Positions 55,611-63,697 of a DNA stretch of 64,000 nt are shown here, piece after piece. Made by a program: the position numbers and the translations under genes. How positions within the stretch are numbered: position 1 is the stretch's first letter; every line of letters begins with the position of its first letter. The notes below the pieces were generated by a model. It saw only the letters and a program-made list of their open reading frames with translations. It did not search any database and was not told the origin of the DNA. The stretch spans positions 1 through 64,000 of the forward strand of contig NZ_JARGNB010000001.1 of the NCBI RefSeq assembly GCF_030167915.1, written 5' to 3'. The stretch comes from Aquabacterium humicola. Its GTDB lineage: Bacteria; Pseudomonadota; Gammaproteobacteria; Burkholderiales; Burkholderiaceae_C.

Positions 55611-56987
55611 TCAGTTCGCGACCGCCTTGATGCGCGCGATCATCTCGTCCGTCGCCTTGTCCACCGGCACCTTCTCGTTGAGGATCCGGTTCATCGCCTT
55701 GGCCCAGACGTTCTCGTTGTTCAGCACGGTGAACTTGTAGTTCTTCGTGAATTCGAACGGCGTCGTGCCGGCCATGAACTGGTTGTAGACCGCGGTGCGG
55801 TGCGCATCGGCCTTCCAGAACGGGCTCTGCTGCGCGGCCTTGGTCACCGGGAACCAGCGGCCGAGCGAACCTTCGACGTACGGCGTCAGGTTCGCGTCGT
55901 CGAGCATGAAGGCGACGAACTGCTTGGCCAGCGCCTTGTTCTTCGCGTCCTTGAAGATCACGCCGGTCTTCACCGCGGCGCGGTAGACCATCTTCGAGCC
56001 GTCGGGCTTGTTCGGGAAGCCGGCCGTGGCGATCAATTCCGTGTAGTTCTTCTTGGCCTGTGCACGCTGGACCTCGTTGAGCGTGGTGTTGTTCATGTCG
56101 TCCAGCCACTTCGCGGCGATCGAGATCGTCGCGTTGTGCGTCAGGATGATGGTCTTGTTGTGGAAGGCGACGTTGTTGTCCGGGTCCTTCCAGTTCGTGG
56201 CCGACGGCGGCGTGCAGCTCTTGGAATAGACCTGCGTGTAGTCGGTCAGCGCGTTGATCAGGCCCTGGCGCACGGCAGGGTCGTCGACCAGCAGCTTGCC
56301 GGAGTCGCTGACCAGCTTGACGTTGTAGGCGTCCATGAAGGTCAGGAAGGAGTAGAACGAGTCGCTCGAATCGACCCCCATCGGGAAGCCGGTGGCGAAG
56401 CCGCGCTGGCCGGTCTTCTGGCGGTAGGCGGGCTGCACCTTGTCGCACCAGAAGCTCCAGTAGCCCTTCCAGTCCTTCGGAATGTCGCTTTCCTTGAAGC
56501 CGGCGTCGGCGAGCATGTCCTTCCAGTACTGGATATGCATCGTCTGCTGCTTGATCGGGAAGGCGTAGTAGGCCCGGCTCTGGGTGGCGTTGTTGTAGAG
56601 GAACGTCGTCGACAGCGCCGTCGGTTCGAACTTGGCGCGCATCGGATCGATGATGCTGGAGACGTCTTCCAGCTTGCCGTCGTAGGCCCACTTCGCGGTG
56701 ACCTGGAAGTCGTAGACATCGCCATAGGCCACGTCCGGCGGATTGCCGGCATCGAGCGCGGCCACCGACTTCGGGATCATTTCCTGCGGCGCGTACAGCG
56801 ACAGCTCGACCTTGACCTTCGGGTACTTGGCCTCGAACTTCTTGATGGCCGCGAACAGCGCGTCGTCCTCGGCCTTGTAGAAGCCCTTGCCCCACCAGAC
56901 GGTGAGCTTTTCCTGCGCGAAGGCGGGGGCCGCGGCCACGAGGCCGGCGCCGATCAGCGCGCCCGTCATCCAAGTCTTCAGTTGCAT
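55611..56987 (-). CDS. extracellular solute-binding protein of a CUT1 sugar transporter
   Basis: A 458-residue family 1 binding protein with a signal peptide (ALIGAGLVAAAPAFA-Q). The mature part starts EKLTVWWGKGFYKAEDDAL and has the usual YPKVKVELS and GNPPDVAYGD. I choose the ATG at 56987 because AAGGAG is nine bases upstream; the GTG two codons earlier is only three bases away. First gene of a long operon that ends with the SDR at 48384. An oligo- or acid-sugar ligand is inferred from the downstream catabolic genes. Confidence 0.92.
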   Translation of the reverse strand: MQLKTWMTGALIGAGLVAAAPAFAQEKLTVWWGKGFYKAEDDALFAAIKKFEAKYPKVKVELSLYAPQEMIPKSVAALDAGNPPDVAYGDVYDFQVTAKWAYDGKLEDVSSIIDPMRAKFEPTALSTTFLYNNATQSRAYYAFPIKQQTMHIQYWKDMLADAGFKESDIPKDWKGYWSFWCDKVQPAYRQKTGQRGFATGFPMGVDSSDSFYSFLTFMDAYNVKLVSDSGKLLVDDPAVRQGLINALTDYTQVYSKSCTPPSATNWKDPDNNVAFHNKTIILTHNATISIAAKWLDDMNNTTLNEVQRAQAKKNYTELIATAGFPNKPDGSKMVYRAAVKTGVIFKDAKNKALAKQFVAFMLDDANLTPYVEGSLGRWFPVTKAAQQSPFWKADAHRTAVYNQFMAGTTPFEFTKNYKFTVLNNENVWAKAMNRILNEKVPVDKATDEMIARIKAVAN

Positions 56988-57038
56988 GTCCACTGTCTCC
57001 TTGAGTCAGACGGGCCTCCGGCCCGCGGTTGTGGTGTT

Positions 57039-57051
57039 ATCGTATGACGAT
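57039..57051. promoter_or_regulatory. FadR/GntR-type operator, site 1
   Basis: ATCGTATGACGAT is a perfect palindrome around a central ATG and contains TCGTATGACGA, which fits TnGTnnnACnA of FadR-subfamily regulators. It lies 52 bases upstream of the ABC binding-protein start. The surrounding 20 bases match site 2 at 58128 in inverted orientation at all but two positions. Confidence 0.65.
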
Positions 57052-57114
57052 TGATCCGTGCCTCAGCCGGGACTTACCCGCAGCCGGGTCGGCCCGTACG
57101 GTCGGGGCATGCGC

Positions 57115-58089
57115 TCACGACCCGCATTCGGGCACCGGCGTCAGCACCGCCTGCCCGGCGAAGTGCGCGTGCAGGTTCTGGAACGCGAGGTCGGCCATCG
57201 CCTGCCGGGTCTGGCCGGTCGCGCTGCCGATGTGCGGCGCCAGCACCACGTGCGGCAGCGCCTTCAGGCGCTCGGGCACATGCGGCTCGTTCTCGAACAC
57301 GTCGAGTCCGGCGCCGGCAATCACGCCGCGCTCCAGCGCGTCGACCAGCGCCGCTTCATCGATCACCGAGCCGCGCGCGACGTTCACCAGGATGCCCTGC
57401 GGGCCCAGCGCCTCGAGCACCGCGGCGTCGATCAGCTTGCGCGTGCCGGCGCCGCCCGGCGTGATGACGACGAGGAAATCGCTTTCCGCGGCCAGGCTGC
57501 GTGCGTCGGGCAGATAACGGTATGGCAGCGCGGCCTTGGCGCTGCGGGCGGTGTAGGCGATGGCCATGCCGAACCCCGCCGCGCGCTGCGCGATGGCCTG
57601 GCCGATGCGGCCCATGCCGACGATCCCCAGGCGCGCGCCGGACATCTTGCGTGCCAGCGGCATCGGGCCGCGTTGCACCCAGTCGCCGCCGCGCACCCAG
57701 CGATCGGCCGCGGGCAGCTGGCGCGCGGCGCTGAGCATCAGCCCGAGCGCGAGGTCGGCGACGTCGTCGTTCAGCACGTTCGGCGTGTGCGTCACCATCA
57801 CGCCGTGCTCCTTCGCGCTGGCGACGTCGACGCCGTCGTAGCCGACGCCCATGATCGACACGATCTCCAGCGCCGGCAGGCGTTCGATCAGCGCGGCCGG
57901 CACCTTCGACTCGCCGCTGCCGACCACCGCGCGGATGCGCGGCGCGATCGCCGCGAACGCGGCGGCATCCGATTCGTGCAGCCTGTCGTGCAGCGTGAAC
58001 GCCGCTTCGACCTGCGGCAGCAGCAACGGCGACAGCTTTGCCACCGCCAGCACCTCGGGCTTCTGCCCGGTCATCTCCGTCTGCGACAA
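57115..58089 (-). CDS. D-isomer-specific 2-hydroxyacid dehydrogenase
   Basis: A 324-residue NAD(P)-dependent enzyme of the glyoxylate/hydroxypyruvate/2-ketogluconate reductase type. Rossmann motif GMGRIGQAIA, catalytic Arg in NVARGSVIDE, Glu in DVFENEP and His in APHIGSATG. It stands alone between the two operator sites, so it may be co-regulated with both flanking operons. Reduction of a 2-keto aldonate fits the context. Confidence 0.88.
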   Translation of the reverse strand: MSQTEMTGQKPEVLAVAKLSPLLLPQVEAAFTLHDRLHESDAAAFAAIAPRIRAVVGSGESKVPAALIERLPALEIVSIMGVGYDGVDVASAKEHGVMVTHTPNVLNDDVADLALGLMLSAARQLPAADRWVRGGDWVQRGPMPLARKMSGARLGIVGMGRIGQAIAQRAAGFGMAIAYTARSAKAALPYRYLPDARSLAAESDFLVVITPGGAGTRKLIDAAVLEALGPQGILVNVARGSVIDEAALVDALERGVIAGAGLDVFENEPHVPERLKALPHVVLAPHIGSATGQTRQAMADLAFQNLHAHFAGQAVLTPVPECGS

Positions 58090-58127
58090 GGGGCCACTCC
58101 TTCGGGTTCGACCTCAGTCGAGGGTCA

Positions 58128-58140
58128 ATCGTCATACCAT
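58128..58140. promoter_or_regulatory. FadR/GntR-type operator, site 2
   Basis: TCGTCATACCA fits TnGTnnnACnA. On the minus strand the wider site reads TATGGTATGACGATTGACCC against TATCGTATGACGATTGATCC at site 1. It sits between the divergent hydroxyacid dehydrogenase and dehydratase genes, 39 and 47 bases from their starts, so one regulator could control both. Confidence 0.65.
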
Positions 58141-58186
58141 AATATGCTTCCGCATCGAGGCCGCCTCTCCGGGAAAGCCAGCACGC

Positions 58187-59926
58187 ATGAGTTCGCCAAC
58201 GAGGAAGAAACACCCGTCTGAACTGCGCAGCCAGCAGTGGTTCGGCCGCCAGGATCGCGACGGGTTCGCGTACCGCAGCTGGGTCAAGGGCAAGGGCGTG
58301 CCGCACGACCAGTTCGACGGCCGGCCGGTGATCGGCATCTGCAATACCTTCAGCGAGCTGACGCCGTGCAACTCGCATTTCCGCACCCTGGCCGAGCAGG
58401 TGAAGACCGGCGTCTACGAAGCCGGCGGCTTCCCGCTTGAATTCCCGGTGATGTCGCTCGGCGAGACGCTGCTGCGGCCCACCGCGATGCTCTACCGCAA
58501 CCTCGCGAGCATGGATGTCGAGGAGAGCATCCGCGGCAATCCGATCGACGGCGTCGTATTGCTGTTCGGCTGCGACAAGACGACGCCGGCGCTGCTGATG
58601 GGCGCGTCCAGCGTCGGCCTGCCGACGATCGGCGTCTCCGGCGGGCCGATGCTCAACGGCCGCTGGCGTGGCCAGACGCTGGGCTCGGGCACCGGCGTGT
58701 GGCGCATGAGCGAAGAGGTGCGCGCCGGCACGCTGAAGTTGCAGGACTTCTTCGAGGCCGAGAGCTGCATGCACCGCAGCCACGGCCACTGCATGACGAT
58801 GGGCACGGCCAGCACGATGGCCTGCATGGTCGAGGCGCTGGGCATCGGGCTGCCGGGCAATGCCGCCTATCCGGCGGTCGACGGCCGGCGCAACGTGCTG
58901 GCCCGCGCCGCGGGCCGGCGCATCGTCGAGATGGTGCACCAGGACCAGACGATCTCGCAGGTGCTGACGCGTGAAGCCTTCGAGAACGCGATCCGCACGT
59001 TGGCCGCGATCGGCGGCAGCACCAATGCGGTGATCCACCTGATCGCCATCGCCGGGCGCCTGGGCGTGCCGCTGAGCATCGACGACTTCGACCGCCTGGC
59101 CAGCGAGTTGCCCTGCCTGGTCAACCTGCAGCCGTCGGGCGAGCACCTGATGGAGGACTTCTGCTACGCCGGCGGCCTGCCCGCCGTAATGAAAGCCATC
59201 GAGTCGGTGCTGCACCTGGACCTGCCGACGGTCAGCGGCGCGACGGTGGGCGAGAACATCGCCGGCGCGCAGAACTTCGACGAGCGCGTGATCAAGACCA
59301 TGGACGCGCCTTTCAAGGCCAATGCGGGTATCGCGGTGCTGCGCGGCAACCTCGCGCCGCGCGGGGCCGTGATCAAGCCCAGTGCGGCGACACCGGAACT
59401 GATGGTGCACACCGGCCGCGCTGTGGTCTTCGAGAACTCCGATGACTTTCACCATCGCATCGACGACGAATCGCTGGACGTCGACGAGACCTGCGTGCTG
59501 GTGCTGAAGAACTGCGGCCCCAAGGGCTACCCGGGCATGGCCGAGGTCGGCAACATGCCCCTGCCGCCCAAGGTGCTGAAGAAGGGCATCACCGACATGG
59601 TGCGCATCAGCGACGCGCGCATGAGCGGCACGGCCTACGGCACCGTGGTGCTGCACACCGCGCCGGAAGCCGCCGCCGGCGGCCCGCTGGCGCTGGTGAA
59701 GAACGGCGACCTGATCACGCTGGACGTGCCGCAGCGCAAGCTGCACCTGCATGTCGACGAGCCCGAGCTCGAACGCCGCCGCGCCGCATGGCAAGCACCG
59801 GAGCCGCCGTTGAAGAGCGGTTATTGGAAACTCTACGTCGACCACGTGCTGCAGGCCGACGAGGGCGCCGACCTCGACTTCCTCAAGGGCCAGCGCGGCG
59901 CGTTCGTCCCCAAGGACAACCACTGA
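58187..59926 (+). CDS. IlvD/Edd-family dehydratase, L-arabinonate dehydratase type
   Basis: A 579-residue sugar-acid dehydratase that removes water from an aldonate to give a 2-keto-3-deoxy acid. The three expected [2Fe-2S] cysteines are present: C61 (SELTPCNSH), C129 (FGCDKTTPA) and C202 (GHCMTMGTAS). They correspond, with a +2 offset, to those of rhizobial L-arabinonate dehydratase. The catalytic Ser lies in ISDARMSGTAYGT. Length fits this branch rather than IlvD or Edd. First gene of the plus-strand operon behind operator site 2. D-fuconate or D-xylonate are alternative substrates. Confidence 0.88.
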   Translation: MSSPTRKKHPSELRSQQWFGRQDRDGFAYRSWVKGKGVPHDQFDGRPVIGICNTFSELTPCNSHFRTLAEQVKTGVYEAGGFPLEFPVMSLGETLLRPTAMLYRNLASMDVEESIRGNPIDGVVLLFGCDKTTPALLMGASSVGLPTIGVSGGPMLNGRWRGQTLGSGTGVWRMSEEVRAGTLKLQDFFEAESCMHRSHGHCMTMGTASTMACMVEALGIGLPGNAAYPAVDGRRNVLARAAGRRIVEMVHQDQTISQVLTREAFENAIRTLAAIGGSTNAVIHLIAIAGRLGVPLSIDDFDRLASELPCLVNLQPSGEHLMEDFCYAGGLPAVMKAIESVLHLDLPTVSGATVGENIAGAQNFDERVIKTMDAPFKANAGIAVLRGNLAPRGAVIKPSAATPELMVHTGRAVVFENSDDFHHRIDDESLDVDETCVLVLKNCGPKGYPGMAEVGNMPLPPKVLKKGITDMVRISDARMSGTAYGTVVLHTAPEAAAGGPLALVKNGDLITLDVPQRKLHLHVDEPELERRRAAWQAPEPPLKSGYWKLYVDHVLQADEGADLDFLKGQRGAFVPKDNH

Positions 59927-59932
59927 GATGTG

Positions 59933-60019
59933 GCCCACCCCCGGAGCGGCTTCGCCGCTTCCCCCTCAAGGGGGCGACCCCAGCGGCCCGGCAGAGCCGG
60001 ATCCGCGGCGTCCGCTTGA
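59933..60019 (+). repeat. dispersed GC-rich intergenic repeat, long form (copy B)
   Basis: AGCGGCTTCGCCGCTT, CCCCCTCAAGGGGG, CAGCGGCCCGGCAGAGCCGG and TCCGCGGCGTCCGCTTG follow each other exactly as in copy A. It lies between the dehydratase and the next SDR in one operon. Confidence 0.8.
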
Positions 60020-60043
60020 GTGCACGAATTGGAAGGGATTGAG

Positions 60044-60814
60044 ATGAGCCCCCACAACCGCATCGCCCTCGTCACCGGCGCCGGCTCCGGCATCGGCGCC
60101 GCCTGCGCCACCGCACTGTTGAAGGATGGCTGGCGGGTGGTGTTCACCGGGCGCCGGGCCGACGCGCTGCAGGCGGCGATCGCGGCTGCGGGCGACCCGT
60201 TCGGCGACATCGCCGAGCGCGCCGCGGCGATCCCGTCGGACGTCGGCGACGAACATTCGGTCGCCGCGCTGTTCGAGCAGGTGAAGGCGCGCTTCGGCCG
60301 GCTCGACCTGCTGTTCAACAACGCCGGCATCTCGCTGCCGCCGACGACGCCCGACGAGCTGGATGCCGCGACCTGGCGGCGCGCGGTCGACACCAACTTC
60401 AATGGCGCCTTCTTCTGCCTGTCGCAGGCGTTCAAGCTGATGCGCGCGCAGCGCCCGATGGGCGGTCGCATCATCAACAACGGCTCGATCTCCGCGCACG
60501 CGCCGCGGCCGGGCTCGATCGCCTACACCGCGACCAAACACGCGATCACCGGACTGACCAAGACCGCGGCGCTCGACGGCCGGCCGTTCGACATCGCCGT
60601 CGGCCAGATCGACATCGGCAATGTCGCCAGCGACATGACCGCGCGCATGGTCGCCGGCGTGCCGCAGGCCGACGGCACGGTGCGGCCGGAGCCGCGCATG
60701 CAGATGTCGTCGCTCACCGACACCTTCATGGCGATGGCCCGGCTGCCGCTGACGGCCAACGTGCTGTTCATGACGGTGATGGCCACCAAGATGCCCTACG
60801 TCGGCCGCGGCTGA
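60044..60814 (+). CDS. short-chain dehydrogenase/reductase
   Basis: A 256-residue SDR with GAGSGIGAACATALL, TGRR after the second strand (favouring NADP), NNAGISLPP, catalytic Ser in NNGSISAHAPRPGS and YTATK. I use the ATG at 60044 with GGAAGGG upstream. It lies between the dehydratase and the zinc dehydrogenase; it may oxidise or reduce an acid-sugar intermediate. Exact substrate unknown. Confidence 0.83.
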   Translation: MSPHNRIALVTGAGSGIGAACATALLKDGWRVVFTGRRADALQAAIAAAGDPFGDIAERAAAIPSDVGDEHSVAALFEQVKARFGRLDLLFNNAGISLPPTTPDELDAATWRRAVDTNFNGAFFCLSQAFKLMRAQRPMGGRIINNGSISAHAPRPGSIAYTATKHAITGLTKTAALDGRPFDIAVGQIDIGNVASDMTARMVAGVPQADGTVRPEPRMQMSSLTDTFMAMARLPLTANVLFMTVMATKMPYVGRG

Positions 60815-60864
60815 CGCTCGCTTCGCGGGGCATCGCACCACTCGCTTCCGACAGGGATCCGCCC

Positions 60865-61905
60865 ATGGACAAACGCTGGACGCTGGCCTGCATGATCCAC
60901 GGCAGGCTGGACCTGCGGCTGCAGGAAGAGGAAGCGCCGCCGCTGGGGCCGACCGACGTGCTGCTGCGGCTGGGCGCCGGCGGCATCTGCGGTTCGGACA
61001 TGCACTACTTCGAGCATGGGCGGGTGGGGGCGTTCGAGGTGCGCGAGCCGCTGATCCCCGGCCATGAAGCCTCGGGCATCGTCGTCGCGATCGGCCCCTC
61101 CGTCACCCGCGTGCAGCCCGGCCAGAAGGTGGCCATCAACCCCTCCCACCCCTGCGGCCGCTGCGACTACTGCAGCGCCGGCCGCGGCAACCTGTGCCGG
61201 AAGATGTTCTTCCTCGGCAGCGCCAGCGTCTTTCCGCATGCGCAGGGCATGTTCCGCGAACGTTTCGTGATGGGCGAGCGCCAGCTCACCGCGATCGACG
61301 AGCCCGGCATCACGCTGGGCGAGATCGCCTGCGCCGAGCCGCTGTCGATCGGCCTGCACGCGGTGAACCGCGCCGGGCCGATGATCGGCGAGACGGTGCT
61401 CGTCACCGGCGCCGGCACCATCGGCGCGATGTGCGTGATGGCCGCGCGGCTGGCCGGCGCCGCGCAGGTGATCGCCTGCGACGTCAACGACCGGGCGCTC
61501 GGCATCGCGCGCCAGGCCGGGGCCGACCGCACCGTGCGCAGCGACCAGGTCGCGGCGTCCGAGCTGGGCGACCTCGCCGACGTGACGATCGAGGCGGCCG
61601 GCCACCCGTCGGCGCTGGCCACCTGCCTCGCGGCGACGAAGCGTGGCGGCCGCATCATCCAGGTCGGCACCCTGCCGCCGGAACTGCCGTTCCCGGCCAA
61701 CAGCCTGATGCAGCGCGAGCTCGACTACCGCGGCTGCTTCCGCGCCCATCTGGAATTCGACTGGGCGGTGCAGGCCATCCGCAGTCGCCGCGTCGACGTG
61801 CGGCCGCTGATCACCGCGCAGATCCCGCTGTCGCGTTCGCTCGAGGCCTTCGAGCTGGCGCTCGACCGCAGCCGCAGCACCAAGGTTCAACTGGTATTGG
61901 AGTAG
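60865..61905 (+). CDS. zinc-dependent alcohol dehydrogenase, L-idonate 5-dehydrogenase-like
   Basis: A 346-residue medium-chain dehydrogenase. Catalytic zinc region GGICGSDMHYFEHGRVG and PGHEASG; structural zinc Cys set CGRCDYCSAGRGNLC; Rossmann motif VTGAGTIGAM. GSDMHYFEHGRVGAF and IKEP-like sequence match IdnD/sorbitol-type enzymes. With the gluconate-5-dehydrogenase-like SDR and gluconokinase across the island it would complete idonate to 6-phosphogluconate. Confidence 0.88.
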   Translation: MDKRWTLACMIHGRLDLRLQEEEAPPLGPTDVLLRLGAGGICGSDMHYFEHGRVGAFEVREPLIPGHEASGIVVAIGPSVTRVQPGQKVAINPSHPCGRCDYCSAGRGNLCRKMFFLGSASVFPHAQGMFRERFVMGERQLTAIDEPGITLGEIACAEPLSIGLHAVNRAGPMIGETVLVTGAGTIGAMCVMAARLAGAAQVIACDVNDRALGIARQAGADRTVRSDQVAASELGDLADVTIEAAGHPSALATCLAATKRGGRIIQVGTLPPELPFPANSLMQRELDYRGCFRAHLEFDWAVQAIRSRRVDVRPLITAQIPLSRSLEAFELALDRSRSTKVQLVLE

Positions 61906-61912
61906 CAGAGAC

Positions 61913-62680
61913 ATGTCTGGAAGACTGAAAGGCAAGACCGCGTTCCTGACCGCGGCCGGCCAGGGCATCGGCCGCGCGGTGGCGCTGGCCTTCGTGCGCG
62001 AGGGCGCCGACGTGCTGGCCACCGACATCGATGCCGCGGCATTGGAGCGGCTGCGCGCCGACTGCGGCTGCCGCGGGCGGCAGCTCGACGTCACCGATGC
62101 GCAGGCGATCGCCGCGGCCGCGGCCGCCGCGGGACCGGTGGACGTGCTGTTCAACGGCGCCGGTTTCGTTCACGCCGGTACGGTGCTCGACTGCAGCGAG
62201 GAGCAGTGGGCCTTCGCGATGGACCTGAACGTGCGCTCGATGTACCGCACGATCAAGGCGCTGCTGCCGGGCATGCTGGAGCGCGCAGGGCAGGGCGCCT
62301 CGTGCTCGATCATCAACGTGGCCTCGGTCGCCGGCAGCCTGAAGGGTGCGCCGAACCGCTTCGTCTACGGCACGACCAAGGCCGCGGTGATCGGCCTGAC
62401 CAAGGCCGTGGCCGCCGACTTCGTCGCCCGCGGCGTGCGCTGCAACGCGATCTGCCCGGGCACGGTCGAGTCGCCGTCGCTGCGCGAGCGCATCGCGGCG
62501 CAGGCCCAGGCCAGCGGCCAGACGCTGGCGCAGGTGGAAGCCGGCTTCGTCGCGCGCCAGCCGATGGGCCGGCTCGGCCGCACCGAGGAGATCGCCGCGC
62601 TGGCCGTCTACCTGGCCAGCGACGAATCGGGCTTCACCACCGGCACGACCCAGGTCATCGACGGCGGCTGGTCGAACTGA
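61913..62680 (+). CDS. SDR, 2-keto-3-deoxy-sugar-acid (L-fuconate/L-rhamnonate type) dehydrogenase
   Basis: A 255-residue SDR beginning GRLKGKTAFLTAAGQGIGRA, with ATDID after the second strand, NGAG, catalytic Ser in NVASVAGSLKGAPNRFVYGTTK and CPGTVESPSL. The AAGQGIGRA and CPGTVESPSL segments match 2-keto-3-deoxy-L-fuconate/rhamnonate dehydrogenases. The FAH hydrolase that acts on their product follows. It starts seven bases after the zinc dehydrogenase stop. Confidence 0.86.
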   Translation: MSGRLKGKTAFLTAAGQGIGRAVALAFVREGADVLATDIDAAALERLRADCGCRGRQLDVTDAQAIAAAAAAAGPVDVLFNGAGFVHAGTVLDCSEEQWAFAMDLNVRSMYRTIKALLPGMLERAGQGASCSIINVASVAGSLKGAPNRFVYGTTKAAVIGLTKAVAADFVARGVRCNAICPGTVESPSLRERIAAQAQASGQTLAQVEAGFVARQPMGRLGRTEEIAALAVYLASDESGFTTGTTQVIDGGWSN

Positions 62681-62683
62681 ACA

Positions 62684-62697
62684 ACTGACCGGTCAGT
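62684..62697. promoter_or_regulatory. 14-bp palindrome ACTGACCGGTCAGT between SDR and FAH hydrolase genes
   Basis: A perfect palindrome 46 bases before the hydrolase start and three bases after the SDR stop. It shares the GACCGGTC core with the TetR-type palindrome at 5906-5921. It may be an internal operator for the hydrolase gene. Confidence 0.45.
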
Positions 62698-62743
62698 CGG
62701 TAACCATCCGACCTCATCGATCCATAAGCAAGGAGCGTTCCGA

Positions 62744-63610
62744 ATGAAACTGATGCGCATCGGCCCGAAGGGGCGCGAGAAGCCGGCGCTGCTGGACATT
62801 GAAGGGCGCGTGCGCGACCTGTCCGGCGTGATCCCCGACCTGCACGCGGCGATGCTGACGCCCGAGGGCCTGGCGCCGCTGCGCGCGGTCGATCCGTCGT
62901 CGCTGCCGATCGTCGAGCGGCCGGGCCGCATCGCGCCGCCGTGGAGCGGCATGGGCAAGTTCGTCTGCGTTGGCCTGAACTATGCAGACCACGCGGCCGA
63001 GTCCGGGCTGCCGGTGCCGGCCGAGCCGGTGTTGTTCACCAAGCACACCAGCACGGTGATCGGTGCCAACGATCCCGTCGTGCTGCCGCAGGGCTCGGTG
63101 AAGACCGACTGGGAGGTCGAGCTGGGGGTGGTTATCGGCCGCAAGGCGCGTTACGTCGCCGAGGCTGATGCGCTGCAGCACGTCGCCGGTTACTGCGTGG
63201 TCAACGACGTCTCGGAGCGCGAATACCAGATCGAGCGCGGCGGCACCTGGGACAAGGGCAAGGGCTGCGACACCTTCGGACCGATCGGTCCGTGGCTGGT
63301 CACGGCCGATGAAGTGGCCGATCCGCAACAGTTGGCGATGTGGCTCGAAGTGAACGGCCACCGCTACCAGAACGGCAGCACGCGCACGATGGTGTTCGGC
63401 GTCGCCCAGCTGGTGAGCTACATCAGCCGCTTCATGACCCTCTATCCGGGGGATCTGATCAGCACGGGCACGCCGCCCGGCGTCGGCATGGGGCAGAAAC
63501 CCTCTCCCGTCTATTTGAGGCCTAGGGATACAATGCGCCTGGGCATTGAAGGTCTGGGGCAACAAGAACAGACCGTGCATGCGTGGAACCCCGAGTTGAT
63601 CGATGGTTAG
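62744..63610 (+). CDS. fumarylacetoacetate hydrolase-family protein (2,4-diketo-3-deoxy acid hydrolase type)
   Basis: A 288-residue FAH-family enzyme. The fold's metal ligands are in DWEVELGVVIG and the preceding VGLNYADHAAE, with NDVSEREYQ and STGTPPGVGMGQKP. In non-phosphorylative L-fucose and L-rhamnose routes such a hydrolase cleaves the diketo-deoxy acid made by the upstream SDR into pyruvate and lactate. AAGGAG precedes the ATG at 62744. A 2-keto-4-pentenoate hydratase-like role is the alternative. Confidence 0.87.
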   Translation: MKLMRIGPKGREKPALLDIEGRVRDLSGVIPDLHAAMLTPEGLAPLRAVDPSSLPIVERPGRIAPPWSGMGKFVCVGLNYADHAAESGLPVPAEPVLFTKHTSTVIGANDPVVLPQGSVKTDWEVELGVVIGRKARYVAEADALQHVAGYCVVNDVSEREYQIERGGTWDKGKGCDTFGPIGPWLVTADEVADPQQLAMWLEVNGHRYQNGSTRTMVFGVAQLVSYISRFMTLYPGDLISTGTPPGVGMGQKPSPVYLRPRDTMRLGIEGLGQQEQTVHAWNPELIDG

Positions 63611-63697
63611 GCGCGGCGCGATGCTCAGGCACTACGCGCTGCCGGCGATGGGGATCGGCGGCCTCAGGGTGTGGTGTTCCGTTGGGGGAACCAGGCC

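Noticed and set aside
57356-59938. Long minus-strand open frame across the dehydratase gene
   Set aside because: Antisense shadow of the iron-sulfur dehydratase, whose conserved cysteines fix the coding strand.
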